Origin: PHAA01 sp964494735
GTDB lineage: Bacteria > Bacillota > Syntrophomonadia > Syntrophomonadales > Syntrophomonadaceae
DNA: 64,000 bases
NCBI GenBank assembly: GCA_964494735.1
Contig: CAZBSD010000003.1
Location: forward strand, 62,001 to 126,000
Reading direction: 5' to 3'
Within the stretch, counting starts at the first letter, position 1. The number at the start of each line of letters is the position of its first letter. The position numbers and the translations under genes are program-made. Of this stretch, positions 9,547 through 18,331 are shown piece after piece. Under the pieces are notes generated by a model, which did not search any database, was not told the origin of the DNA, and saw only the letters and a program-made list of their open reading frames with translations.

Positions 9547-9828
9547 ATGAAGCACCATTATCTTAGAAACGTGACCACCCTGCAACTGGACCAGGAAAAA
9601 TGCACCGGCTGCGGGATATGCGTCATAGTCTGCCCTCACGAGGTGTTCCAGATCAAGGATATGAAAGCTCATGTCACCGATCGGGATAGCTGCATGGAGT
9701 GCGGCGCCTGCGCCCTCAACTGCATATTCGACGCCCTGAAGGTGCATACCGGGGTCGGTTGTGCGGCGGCTCTGCTCAAGGGCAAGATGGTAGACGGCAA
9801 ATTGGTGTGCGACTCCGACTGCTGCTGA
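9547..9828 (+). CDS. hgcB: ferredoxin HgcB, partner of HgcA
   Basis: A 93-residue ferredoxin with two [4Fe-4S] motifs (CTGCGICVIVCP near residue 21 and CMECGACALNC near 50). The conserved GVGCAAAL Cys lies near residue 75 and a terminal Cys pair (DSDCC) ends the protein. These extra cysteines distinguish HgcB from ordinary 2[4Fe-4S] ferredoxins. It is thought to reduce the HgcA corrinoid and to hand over or bind Hg(II). The usual Pro after the second cluster is Ile here. The ribosome site AAGGAAGG precedes the start, and the gene is in an operon with hgcA. Confidence 0.94.
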   Translation: MKHHYLRNVTTLQLDQEKCTGCGICVIVCPHEVFQIKDMKAHVTDRDSCMECGACALNCIFDALKVHTGVGCAAALLKGKMVDGKLVCDSDCC

Positions 9829-9846
9829 TAGCGCTGCATGGCTGGG

Positions 9847-9905
9847 CGCGCAACGAGGGCCATTAGAAAAACGCGCTTTAGCCGGCCGCTCGGGTCGGTT
9901 GCGCG
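9847..9905. other. inverted repeat after hgcB
   Basis: CGCGCAAC and GTTGCGCG form a perfect eight-base arm pair that encloses nested pairs (CGAG/CTCG, GGCC/GGCC). It lies between convergent genes and could act as a terminator, but no T tract follows on either strand. Confidence 0.35.
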
Positions 9906-9923
9906 GATCAAAGCCCGACCGTG

Positions 9924-11906
9924 TCAATTCCCACCGTCAATTCCGGTACCGGTTAGCGACCCGGTGGGCCTTGAGGCTGGCCAACACGCGGGGTAAGCGG
10001 TAATCAAACGCCCCNNNNNNNNNNAAAATCCGACGTATGAATGAAAATCAAACCCCCCCCCCCCCCGTCCATTTTTTCCCAATTCTATCGTTTCTCCGGG
10101 GCCGTAAAAGGGGAAATGCACATGAAAGGTAGTTCCGGAGGGACCGGTTTCGAAATCGATGTAAGCCTGGTGGCGGGCGGCGATACTGTAGCAGACCGCC
10201 AGGCCCAGGCCAGTACCGTTGGGCTTGGTGGTCAGGAAAGGGGTGCCGATGTGGTCGATTATCTCCCCCGGCAGTCCCGAACCCTGATCCTGGATGGAAA
10301 GCACTACCTCATCTTCGGCCTGATTGGTGCTGATGGTGACCATGCCGTGGGGCGGCATGGCATCCATGGCATTACGGGTCATGTTCAGGACCAGCTGGAT
10401 GATTGCGCTCTTGTCAGCCATGATCGCCGGGGGCTGGTTCAGTTCCAGCTTGATGCTCATATCTCTCAGGTTGGCTTCCGACTGGATGATCGGGTAGATC
10501 CAGGTTAGTATCTGATCCAGCGGGTAGGCTTGCAGGTCGATGCTCTTGTTCCCGGCCATGCCCAGGTATTCGCTGATGATAGAATTGGCCCGGTCCATCT
10601 CCTCGATCATGATATCGAAGAACGTCCGATCCTCCGCATACCGCTCCTTTTCCCCCAACATCTGCAGGAAGCCCCGCACCGCAGTCATGGGATTGCGGAT
10701 CTCGTGACCGATGCTGGCCGCCATCTCGCCGACCAGGTTGAGGCGATCCAGGCGGGCCAGCTCCATCTCCATCTGTTTGTCCCGGGTGATATCCTTGATA
10801 ACCTCCAGCCGGTGCGACTGGCCGCCCAGGGTGATGAGGGCAGAGGAGGAAAGGGTATGTATGATAGCACCTGATCTGGTGCGCAGCCTGACCTCCTGAT
10901 TATGCAGCCCGAGTTCATCCTTGAGTCCCTGGGAAAATAGTTCCATCTCGTGAGCCTCATTGGCTATCACACCCAGTTCCATGGGCGTGCGGCCGATGAC
11001 CTCCTCCCGCCCATACCCCATAATTTCGCAGAATTTCTGGTTCACATCAGCGTACCGGTGGTCTACCATACTCACTATGACGATCATGTCAGGACTGTGG
11101 TTGAAGATCTGATAGAACCGCTGCTGCGATTGGCGCAGTTCTATTTCCGCTTGCTTGTGCTCGGTTATGTCCCGGTGCAGCACCGAGATGCCAGCCTCCA
11201 AGGGGTATACGCTCACCTGGGACCAATGACCTTTATACACTGTCTGGGCCTCAAAACAGTGGGGTGACTTCTTTTCCATCACCTCATGGTATACGTCCCA
11301 ATACACCGAGCCGATCATCCGAGGGAACAGGGACCAGATATTTTGGCCGATCAGTTCTCCTTGGAAAGACCGCTGCCGGGCGGCCTGGTTGGCATAGGTA
11401 AAGCACCACCTATGATCCAGGGTGAAGAAAGGGTCCTTGATGCTGTCCAGGACATTGACGACAAAACGATTGGCCATCTCGAGTTTCCCGGTACGTTCCC
11501 GCACCTGATCATCCAATGCGTTATTCTCGATCCTGGTCCGCTCTTCCGCCTTCTTACTCAGTGTGACATCGCGTGAAATCATCACAAATTGGTTTTCATC
11601 CTTCAAGGGGATGACCTGAACCTCGTACCACCAGCCGACGCTGAAGTTATACTCCAGCGTACTCAGGACCTGACCGGAGCGCACCGCAGAACCACACTTG
11701 GCTATCCAATCCCGACAATCACAGAGAAACAAAGCGGCTCCCCTTTTACCAACCGCCTGTTCGCGGCTGAACCCCATTGCCTTCATAAAGGCAGGATTTA
11801 CGTCCAATACCAGATAATCGACTGCGACGCCATCTGCATCGAAGATCATCCGGCCCAGACAGATCGGGTCGGGCCAGGCGTCCCACACCCTGTCTAATGA
11901 AATCAT
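9924..11906 (-). CDS. soluble multi-PAS sensor histidine kinase
   Basis: Three PAS-like domains (residues about 1-120, 150-260, 270-395) precede a HisKA domain with the phospho-acceptor motif SIGHEIRNPMTAVRG near residue 400. The HATPase domain has N-box NMTRNAMDAMP and G-boxes DQGSGLP and GTGLGLAV. No membrane helix is seen, so it should be cytoplasmic. The start at 11906 (MISLDRVWD) is preferred over a GTG at 11951. The C-terminal end is unreliable: a run of 14 Cs at 10053-10066 (G on the coding strand) and a 10-N gap follow the HATPase. If the run is one base shorter, a TGA stop appears directly after it, which would give a normal end. No response regulator is adjacent. Confidence 0.88.
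   Translation of the reverse strand: MISLDRVWDAWPDPICLGRMIFDADGVAVDYLVLDVNPAFMKAMGFSREQAVGKRGAALFLCDCRDWIAKCGSAVRSGQVLSTLEYNFSVGWWYEVQVIPLKDENQFVMISRDVTLSKKAEERTRIENNALDDQVRERTGKLEMANRFVVNVLDSIKDPFFTLDHRWCFTYANQAARQRSFQGELIGQNIWSLFPRMIGSVYWDVYHEVMEKKSPHCFEAQTVYKGHWSQVSVYPLEAGISVLHRDITEHKQAEIELRQSQQRFYQIFNHSPDMIVIVSMVDHRYADVNQKFCEIMGYGREEVIGRTPMELGVIANEAHEMELFSQGLKDELGLHNQEVRLRTRSGAIIHTLSSSALITLGGQSHRLEVIKDITRDKQMEMELARLDRLNLVGEMAASIGHEIRNPMTAVRGFLQMLGEKERYAEDRTFFDIMIEEMDRANSIISEYLGMAGNKSIDLQAYPLDQILTWIYPIIQSEANLRDMSIKLELNQPPAIMADKSAIIQLVLNMTRNAMDAMPPHGMVTISTNQAEDEVVLSIQDQGSGLPGEIIDHIGTPFLTTKPNGTGLGLAVCYSIAARHQAYIDFETGPSGTTFHVHFPFYGPGETIELGKNGRGGGGFDFHSYVGFXXXXGRLITAYPACWPASRPTGSLTGTGIDGGN
10015..10024. 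other. short assembly gap (10 N)
   Basis: Ten Ns, close to a C14 homopolymer. Together they disrupt the 3' end of the histidine kinase frame, and sequence on the two sides may not be truly contiguous. Confidence 0.95.
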
Positions 11907-11951
11907 TTTGGATTCTTCCCGATCGCCGCCGTCCACAGTAAATCCCCCCAC

Positions 11952-12257
11952 TTACCCTGCTGGTTAATTGTACCATACCATAGTTTGGTGGCGAAATAGG
12001 ACGGAAAGTGGTCAGCAATGCAACATAAACGCAGTAACCGGCCCTACCCGGCGAGCAACACAGCTCCCCCGAAGACGATTGTTATCGCGGCAATCATCGT
12101 TTGCCGGCCCCTTTCATCCCAGCTTAACCCAAGCTCATTGCGCTGGTAACAATGCTGCAAATTTCTGTGCGGCCAGAACTGCAACCCAAAAAGTACTTGT
12201 GCGGATATTAAATCCAAGCCGGGGAAACATATAACAAATCAGGCAGGAGCAGCAAAG
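11952..12257. other. region upstream of the ger operon, possible gene remnant
   Basis: A 43-residue frame at 12018-12149 reads MQHKRSNRPYPASN and then TIVIAAIIV, which looks like the N-terminus of a single-span membrane protein cut short. It has no clear ribosome site and may be a decayed gene. A CATATAA at 12228-12234 resembles the -10 of forespore sigma-G promoters, but I cannot place a matching -35 at the right distance. Confidence 0.25.
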
Positions 12258-13817
12258 ATGAGGAAGATACCGAAGCCACCTGCGGTTTCCGCCCCGGCCG
12301 AGAAACCCAGGAACCAGGAAAACCTTAATATACCGGATATCAAGCTGCCGGAGAGCCTGGCTGAGAAGCAGTCTCTCCTGCAACCACATATACAAACCAG
12401 CCATGATATCATCAACCGTCCCTTTTATCTTGATACCCAGCTACCGGTGGCCGCCTATGCCATCCATATCAATGGAGTGATCGATACCCAGGCCTTTAAC
12501 CAGGACATACTGAAACCGCTGATGATCTATACCCGTAATGAAACCATTCCCGCAGGCCAGGGGAGCGACCTGATAGAATACATCGCCCGCACCTTCCTGA
12601 CCGTGGGCCAATTCCGCAAGGTCAGCCTTCTGGCCGACCTGATCCGGGACATCTATGATGGGATGCTCATCATCATGGTGGAAGGCAGCGTCGAGGTTTT
12701 GGCCCTGGACATCCACAAATCCCACCTGCGGGCCATCGAGGAACCGAGTGCCGAAAAAGGTCTGCGCGGTTCCCGGGAGGGTTTTATTGAAAACCTGGAT
12801 GTCAACATTTCCATGGTCCGGCGACGGCTGCGTGATCCCAAGCTGGTGGTCAAAAAGATGGTAGTGGGACAGCGTACCCGCACCCAGGTGGCCTTGCTCT
12901 ATATCGAGGACATCGCCGACCCTAACATAGTCAAGCAAGTGGAAACCCGGCTTGATACCATAAAAATCGATGCCATTTTGGCTTCCGGGACCATCGAGCA
13001 GCTCATCCAGGACCGCCCCTACTCTATCTTCTACCAGCACCGGATGACCGAAAAGCCTGATAAGGCGGTGATGCAAATATTGGAGGGACGGGTCCTGATA
13101 ATAGTGGATGGAACTCCTACTTCCATTACTGCCCCCAGCCTGTTCGTGGAATTCTTCCAGTCGCCCGGGGATTATTTTGAACGGGCCTGGATAGGTTCAT
13201 TTGTGCGGATTCTACGCTTCCTGGCCTTTTTTCTCAGTATATCGGTGGCCGGCATGTACGTAGCCCTGATCAATTTCCAGCCGGAACTGATCCCGGCGGG
13301 CTTGTTAGCGCCGATAGCCCGTTTCCGCAACCAGGTGCCCTTCACTACTGCCATCGAGGTATTGCTGCTGGAGATCATGATGCAGTTGGTGATCGAAGCC
13401 GGATTACACCTACCCGGCAACGTGGGCCAGACGGTGGGCGTGGTGGGAGGCATAATCATTGGTCAGGCAGCTATCACCGCCAGATTCGCCAGCCCGGCTG
13501 CGGTTATCGTGGTATCGTTCTCAGCCATGACTACCTTCGTGTTGCCATCTCCAGGCATGGCTCTGGTCACCCGCATCCTGCGTCTGCCGGTACTGTTAGC
13601 CTCCGCCGCCTTTGGGGCATTTGGCTTCTTTCTGGCCTGGCTGTTGATCATAACCCATCTGACCGGCCTGACCAGCATCGGGGTGCCTTTTCTAAGCCCC
13701 CTGGCCCCGACCCGTTATGGTGATCTGAAGGATTCCTTGATCAAGTACTTCACCCATGCCATGCAGAGGCGGCCGGACTCCATCCCCAGCCAGGACAAGA
13801 TCCGGCAGCCCAACTAG
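12258..13817 (+). CDS. spore germination receptor subunit A (GerA family)
   Basis: The A subunit of a nutrient germinant receptor in the spore inner membrane. The 519 residues comprise a soluble N-terminal domain (to about 310) with the family block SREGFIENLDVNISMVRRRL near residue 173, then about five membrane helices (from about 313). A soluble tail ends in SPLAPTRYGDLKDSLI, the typical GerA terminus. The start follows GGAGCAGCAAAG. It is the first gene of an A-B-C operon. The germinant cannot be predicted. Confidence 0.95.
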   Translation: MRKIPKPPAVSAPAEKPRNQENLNIPDIKLPESLAEKQSLLQPHIQTSHDIINRPFYLDTQLPVAAYAIHINGVIDTQAFNQDILKPLMIYTRNETIPAGQGSDLIEYIARTFLTVGQFRKVSLLADLIRDIYDGMLIIMVEGSVEVLALDIHKSHLRAIEEPSAEKGLRGSREGFIENLDVNISMVRRRLRDPKLVVKKMVVGQRTRTQVALLYIEDIADPNIVKQVETRLDTIKIDAILASGTIEQLIQDRPYSIFYQHRMTEKPDKAVMQILEGRVLIIVDGTPTSITAPSLFVEFFQSPGDYFERAWIGSFVRILRFLAFFLSISVAGMYVALINFQPELIPAGLLAPIARFRNQVPFTTAIEVLLLEIMMQLVIEAGLHLPGNVGQTVGVVGGIIIGQAAITARFASPAAVIVVSFSAMTTFVLPSPGMALVTRILRLPVLLASAAFGAFGFFLAWLLIITHLTGLTSIGVPFLSPLAPTRYGDLKDSLIKYFTHAMQRRPDSIPSQDKIRQPN

Positions 13818-13867
13818 GAGGATGAGCCGTTATCGATAAATCCGAATTCCAGATAACCAGCAAACAG

Positions 13868-14929
13868 TTGGGCTTCATGATCGTGGGGACCATCATAGGG
13901 ATGGAGTTCCTGGTCCTGCCGCGGGCGGTGGCCTCGGCAGCCGCCCAGGATGCCTGGATAGCGGTGCTCATCGGAGCCTCCCTGCCCCTGTTGTCACTGG
14001 TGCTGATCGAAAGGCTGGGCCGGCTTTTCCCGGAGATGGATTTTATGGCCATGTCCCAGCTTCTGTTCGGAAAGGTGGCGGGTTCCCTGCTGGTGGTGGG
14101 GCTGGTCCTCCATATGCTAGTGAGCGCTGCCCTGGTGGCAAATGATTTTGTTTCGGTGGATTCGGTCTATATGTTGCCTCACACCCCCAGATGGATGATA
14201 GGTCTGCTCATCATCCTGGTATCCGTATATGTTGCTGGCCAGGGAGCCAAAGTGGTGGGCCGGCTCAACGAGTTGCTTTTCTACTTGTATCTGCCCTCTC
14301 TGCTTCTGCTCATTCCAGCATTGCTTACGGTGGCGGATTATACCAATATCATGCCGGTGGGCGGTGCGGGCACAGTCAGCCTGGCCAAAGGGTCCGTGGC
14401 TGCCTCCCTCTGGTTCGGGCGGATGGAATTCCTGCTGGTGGCTTACTTCATGGTGGTGCGCCGGGACGAGGTGCTCAAAGCGGGGAGAATAGCGGTAGCC
14501 TGGGTGGCCGGGTCCTATGTATTGGTCACTATGGCCTGCCTGCTGGTATACGGCCCGGATGGCATCGGGGGGCCCATCTCACCTCTGCTGGGAATATTAA
14601 AGACTACCAGTTATCCAGTCCTGGAACGCATGGACAGCCTGTTTATGGTCGTTTATTCCGTGGCTTTCCGCCCTGTCTTCAACCTGCTGTGCATGAGCAG
14701 TTTCTCTTTCACCCGTCTAGTCAATCTCCCGGAGAGGAAGCATTACCTGATGGTGCTGGCGGTACTGGGTGCGATTGTCTATCTGCTGACTCTCATCCCC
14801 CGCCGCTCGGTGGATGCGCTCACCTATACCAGCTGGGTGCAGTATGGCTACCTGTTGTTCGGACTGGGTTACCCCCTGCTCTATCACCTGGCGGCAGCGA
14901 TTCAGAGAGGCAAGGTACACCATGTTTAG
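13868..14929 (+). CDS. spore germination receptor subunit B (GerAB/APC superfamily)
   Basis: A ten-helix membrane protein of the amino-acid/polyamine transporter superfamily; the B subunit is thought to bind the germinant. The first canonical ATG (13868) would cut off the normal N-terminus. In the same frame, codons from 13832 encode IDKSEFQITSKQLGF, the usual leader, and 13832 (ATC) sits ten bases after a perfect AGGAGG at 13816. So either an AUC start or a base error is likely. An ATG in another frame at 13822 runs only five codons. It ends by overlapping the C-subunit gene by eight bases. Confidence 0.92.
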   Translation: MGFMIVGTIIGMEFLVLPRAVASAAAQDAWIAVLIGASLPLLSLVLIERLGRLFPEMDFMAMSQLLFGKVAGSLLVVGLVLHMLVSAALVANDFVSVDSVYMLPHTPRWMIGLLIILVSVYVAGQGAKVVGRLNELLFYLYLPSLLLLIPALLTVADYTNIMPVGGAGTVSLAKGSVAASLWFGRMEFLLVAYFMVVRRDEVLKAGRIAVAWVAGSYVLVTMACLLVYGPDGIGGPISPLLGILKTTSYPVLERMDSLFMVVYSVAFRPVFNLLCMSSFSFTRLVNLPERKHYLMVLAVLGAIVYLLTLIPRRSVDALTYTSWVQYGYLLFGLGYPLLYHLAAAIQRGKVHHV

Positions 14930-16049
14930 AAGATTCATGTTGTTGTCCTTGTTTCTGCCGGCCCTGCTGCTAACGGCTGGATGCTGGGACGCCAACGACA
15001 TAGGCAAAAGATCAGTAGTGTTGACCGCCGCCATCGACCTGAGCCAGGCCGGCACCACCCAGTTCGGGGCACCAGTCCGATATGAAGCGACCATTCTTAT
15101 GCCCAACCTGGAGCACGAGACTCCCAACAAGGTCCGGATAGAGAAAACCGCCGGAGCCTCCCTGTCGGGTTCCCGCGACCAACGGTCCTATGTCAATCCG
15201 GAGGAAATTCTGGTCCGCATGACCAATGTGGTCCTGTTCGGGGAATCACTGGCAGAATCCGGTTTGCACCCGGTGCTGGACTCCTTCCAGCGCAACCCGG
15301 TCATAAATAACTCCCTGAAAATAGCCATGACCGAAGGACAAGCCGGTGACATCCTGCTGATCGAGCCGCAGGATTTTCCTGATCTGGCCATGTTTCTCAC
15401 CGATCTGCTGACCGAAATCCGCAACAAGTCCTTCTTCCCGGTGGTGACCCTGCATGATTTCTACCTGCAGTCCAGCAGCCGTGGGAAAAACCCGGTTCTG
15501 CCCATATTGAAGGTCGATAACGGTGAGGTCAAGATATGCGGGGTAGGGATCTTCAGCAAAGACAAGCTGATCGCCAAAATAGGCCTGGACCAGACCCGCC
15601 CCCTGAGCCTGCTGCGCAACTGCAAGGGTCAGGCTTACCTGCCCTTCCTCATCAGCAGGGAAGGCGAGATCCTCGACCGGGGTACAGTATTCGCGGCCAA
15701 TGACCGCCAGGTAAAGGTAAAAAGGGAGGGCGGCCAGTTGGTTTACTCCATAACCATCACCCTCGAGGGGGACTTGATCGAGCACGAAGCCCGGAACGAT
15801 CTTCTCCAGGACCGAGACTACCTGGCCCTTATAGAAGAGCAGATTGCCGCCGATATTGAGGATGAATGCCGGATCTTCCTCCAAATGATGCAGGAAGACT
15901 TCAAGCTGGACTGTATCGACATCAGTAAATATGCCCTGGCCAAGTGGCGCGGTGAATTGATCGACTCCATCGACCAGGGGTTGATCGAAAAGGCTAAAAT
16001 CGATGTGGATGTAGAGGTCCATATCCAGAATATCGGGGATATGACCTAG
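14922..16049 (+). CDS. spore germination receptor lipoprotein subunit C (Ger(x)C family)
   Basis: The lipoprotein subunit of the germinant receptor. It begins MFRRFMLLSLFLPALLLTAG and the lipobox LTAGC puts the lipidated Cys at about residue 19, followed by WDANDIGKRS, the family signature WD.REI. The mature part has the GerC domains, and the C-terminus reads VDVEVHIQNIGDMT. The start at 14922 overlaps the B gene by eight bases; longer upstream frames are ruled out by the signal peptide. The last bases, with the stop codon, match a second locus at 33150. Confidence 0.94.
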   Translation: MFRRFMLLSLFLPALLLTAGCWDANDIGKRSVVLTAAIDLSQAGTTQFGAPVRYEATILMPNLEHETPNKVRIEKTAGASLSGSRDQRSYVNPEEILVRMTNVVLFGESLAESGLHPVLDSFQRNPVINNSLKIAMTEGQAGDILLIEPQDFPDLAMFLTDLLTEIRNKSFFPVVTLHDFYLQSSSRGKNPVLPILKVDNGEVKICGVGIFSKDKLIAKIGLDQTRPLSLLRNCKGQAYLPFLISREGEILDRGTVFAANDRQVKVKREGGQLVYSITITLEGDLIEHEARNDLLQDRDYLALIEEQIAADIEDECRIFLQMMQEDFKLDCIDISKYALAKWRGELIDSIDQGLIEKAKIDVDVEVHIQNIGDMT

Positions 16050-16082
16050 AGGCGTTTTTTTGGTCCTTAACCGGGGATGATT
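16042..16082. repeat. 40-bp repeat shared with 33150-33189
   Basis: TGACCTAGAGGCG, then a T run, GGTCCTTAACC and GGGGATGAT are found again at 33150 with a few changes. This copy spans the stop codon of the intact gerC. The other copy spans the stop of a gerC fragment, so the match is best explained as shared gerC 3' sequence. GACC and GGTC could form a small hairpin. Confidence 0.7.
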
Positions 16083-16126
16083 TCCCGAACCTGCCAATGC
16101 TGGCCCAGGCTCCAAAACTGCTATCA

Positions 16127-16336
16127 TTAAAACCGGAAGGGACGACAACGATCCCCCCCCGTATCCTTAACGCTTTCGTACAGCAAATTGATCGCCCGCA
16201 GGTCGAACGCCCGAGGGCTCTCTTCGTATTTACGGGCGGCGGCTGCGAAGGTATCAGCCACTTCCAGTGCAGCCTTCCGCGGGTCCCAAACCATCCAGAA
16301 CATCACCGCATCTACATTTACCGGTACATTATCCAT
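16127..16336 (-). pseudogene. slipin (SPFH/stomatin) remnant with internal deletion
   Basis: The 69-codon frame joins two separated parts of a slipin. The first part, VPVNVDAVMFWMVWDPRKAA, is the start-to-middle SPFH strand of bacterial stomatins. After LEVAD it jumps to FAAAARKYEESPRAFDLRA and INLLYESVKDTGGD, the C-terminal helix of the same family. Slipins are about 250 residues or more, so roughly 100-150 residues are missing between these parts. It follows a GntR gene by two bases, an operon spacing that suggests a former two-gene unit. Confidence 0.75.
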
Positions 16337-16338
16337 GG

Positions 16339-16707
16339 TCAGGGTATTCTCCGCCTTGAAAACCGATCCATTATCTCCACAATGGTAAACCCCAGACCAT
16401 AGGCCTGGATGAGCAGGTTCTCGAGCAGGTCATCCAGAACCTGGACTTGCTCGTCGCCCTTCTCCTGTCGTACCGGTATTCCGGTCACAAAGGTGCCTTT
16501 GCCCTGGTGGGTCGATATGTACCCTTCTTCTTCCAGCTCCAGATAGACCTTACGTACCGTGTTCAGGTTTATCATCAGATCGACAGCTTGCTGCCGGACA
16601 GTAGGAAGCCGGTCGCCTTCTACGAAGTGACCGGTTTCAATGGCAAATTTGATCTGCTCCTTGAGCTGAGCATATATCGGTATCGGGCTCTTACGATCTA
16701 TGATCAT
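16339..16707 (-). CDS. GntR-family regulator, YtrA type
   Basis: A 122-residue regulator: an N-terminal winged helix (SPIPIYAQLKEQIKFAIETG, then LPTVRQQA and NLNTVRKVYLELEEEGYI, QGKGTFV) and a short helical tail of about 45 residues. This is the YtrA subfamily layout. Such regulators usually repress a membrane-protein operon that starts with themselves; here the downstream gene is the broken slipin. Confidence 0.9.
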   Translation of the reverse strand: MIIDRKSPIPIYAQLKEQIKFAIETGHFVEGDRLPTVRQQAVDLMINLNTVRKVYLELEEEGYISTHQGKGTFVTGIPVRQEKGDEQVQVLDDLLENLLIQAYGLGFTIVEIMDRFSRRRIP

Positions 16708-16758
16708 CAGGCGTCTCTGGCCTCTATAGGTTTGAGCCTTCCTGAATATACCAGGTCA

Positions 16759-16797
16759 GCCGAGAAATCCAGTGATGATGGCACCGAATTTCTCGGC
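16759..16797. terminator. terminator hairpin after the sulfur-reductase operon
   Basis: GCCGAGAAAT and ATTTCTCGGC are perfect ten-base arms around a 19-base loop. It lies 28 bases past the NrfD gene, which ends at 16825 on the minus strand, and also near the 5' end of the divergent GntR gene. No long T tract is present, so its efficiency is uncertain. Confidence 0.6.
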
Positions 16798-16824
16798 TTA
16801 ACCTTTTGGAAGAGGGAAGGCAAA

Positions 16825-17766
16825 TCATCTATAAACAGTCAGGATCGGATATACCATTTGACCACCGTAAACAACCACATAGCGGAGGATGAAGCCGCCT
16901 ATCAATACCAGGATGGGTTCCACCCATGCCACCATCCCGTCCATGGATTCATCGAATCTGTCCTGCAGCTCCATGATGGCCAGGACCAGGGGCACCAACA
17001 GTCCGAATAACACCAGGCCAATCCAGAAGAGCAGGTAGTAACCGCCGGTGAAGATGGCACCAAGGGCGATCTCGCCGGTAGGACGAAGGGCGTAGCTGAT
17101 GATGATGGTTGATATGACCATCAGCTCGATGATGATCACCACTGCATCCATCCCGATCAAGAGCCGGATGGTTTTATGGTCGAAATTCAGGCTCCGCTCG
17201 GCAGGCAGCCATTGGAAGGGTACCAGCTTGCGGATTAATCCTTCGAGAGAGTCCCAGATGCGGCCGCCAATTATCACCATACACGCTCCGGTAGAAAAGG
17301 CGGAGACAAAGAACAGGAACACTATCAGCGGATTGCTCCATACCGGGTTGTTGTAGATGGCGGCCAGCAGCAGTCCAGCATAGATACCGATGGCCAGGCC
17401 CAACACCAGTTGCACCCAGGCAATTATCTTGCGAAACACACCTCGGAAATTGAAGTAGACCAGGCCGGCATACAAGACCGCAAATATGGGGAACACCAGC
17501 AAGAAAAATGCGCCCCAGGATAAAACCGAGGTCGGATTATAGTGAATCAAAACCTGATAGAAATTCCATGGGCGGTGAAGGTCGGCCACCAGGCAGATCA
17601 ATCCCAGCATCACCGGAAAGGGAGCCATGTAGGCGGATATTCTCTGCAGCCGCTCGTCGGCCATGCCGAGGATATCAGAGATGGTCGCAATGATGGCTGC
17701 CCCCGAAGATAGTCCGGCGGTAAACAGGTAAATCGCAATCAGGTAATTCCAAGTATAATGTTCCAT
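16825..17766 (-). CDS. NrfD/PsrC-type quinol-interacting membrane subunit
   Basis: A 313-residue protein with eight or nine membrane helices and the NrfD-family opening YLFTAGLSSGAA near residue 13. In the Psr/Phs/Nrf complexes this subunit exchanges electrons with the menaquinone pool and passes them to the FeS subunit. It is the last gene of the four-gene minus-strand operon, six bases after the FeS subunit. It supports a respiratory, membrane-bound enzyme. Confidence 0.92.
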   Translation of the reverse strand: MEHYTWNYLIAIYLFTAGLSSGAAIIATISDILGMADERLQRISAYMAPFPVMLGLICLVADLHRPWNFYQVLIHYNPTSVLSWGAFFLLVFPIFAVLYAGLVYFNFRGVFRKIIAWVQLVLGLAIGIYAGLLLAAIYNNPVWSNPLIVFLFFVSAFSTGACMVIIGGRIWDSLEGLIRKLVPFQWLPAERSLNFDHKTIRLLIGMDAVVIIIELMVISTIIISYALRPTGEIALGAIFTGGYYLLFWIGLVLFGLLVPLVLAIMELQDRFDESMDGMVAWVEPILVLIGGFILRYVVVYGGQMVYPILTVYR

Positions 17767-17772
17767 CTCTTA

Positions 17773-18330
17773 TCACCTCCGATATGGTATTACAAAGACG
17801 TTGGGACGGGTATCCAGGTCAGGCCGGCGTTCTTGGGCGCCTCTGGCCACCCACTGGTTGATCTCACTGTGGGGGTCGTTGAGATCCCCGGTGATAATGG
17901 CGCCAGCGATACAGGTGGTCTCACAGGCCGGTTTCAGGCCCTGCTCCAGGCGGTGCAGGCACAAGGTGCATTTCTCCGGCAGGCCGCCGTCGTGTCTCTC
18001 GTTCATCATCCGCACCCGGTAAGGGCAGGCCAGTACGCAATAGCCGCAGCCGATACAGAGTTCGGGTTTAACTTCCACCGTGCCCCACTCGGTATAATGG
18101 GAAGCCTTGGTGGGACAGGCATCGACACAAGGAGCGTTCTGGCAATGGTTACAGGACCATTTCTCGGTGTAACGATACGCGTTGGGGAATACCCCTTCTT
18201 CGTGTTCGATGATCCTGGTCCGATGTTTGTTGTTAGAGACTTTATTCTCGGCCACGCAGGCTACGCTGCAAGCGTGACATCCTACACATTTATTGAGATC
18301 GACAATTTTGCCCCATCTTTTCTTAGCCAT
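17773..18330 (-). CDS. four-cluster [4Fe-4S] electron-transfer subunit (PsrB/PhsB type)
   Basis: A 185-residue ferredoxin-like subunit with four cysteine clusters: CVGCHACSVAC, CNHCQNAPCVDACP, CIGCGYCVLACP, and CTLCLHRLEQGLKPACETTC. It forms the wire between the NrfD subunit and the molybdenum subunit. It has no signal peptide, so it would be carried across by the Tat-exported catalytic partner. The arrangement is typical of polysulfide, thiosulfate, sulfite or tetrathionate reductases. Confidence 0.94.
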   Translation of the reverse strand: MAKKRWGKIVDLNKCVGCHACSVACVAENKVSNNKHRTRIIEHEEGVFPNAYRYTEKWSCNHCQNAPCVDACPTKASHYTEWGTVEVKPELCIGCGYCVLACPYRVRMMNERHDGGLPEKCTLCLHRLEQGLKPACETTCIAGAIITGDLNDPHSEINQWVARGAQERRPDLDTRPNVFVIPYRR

Positions 18331-18331
18331 G

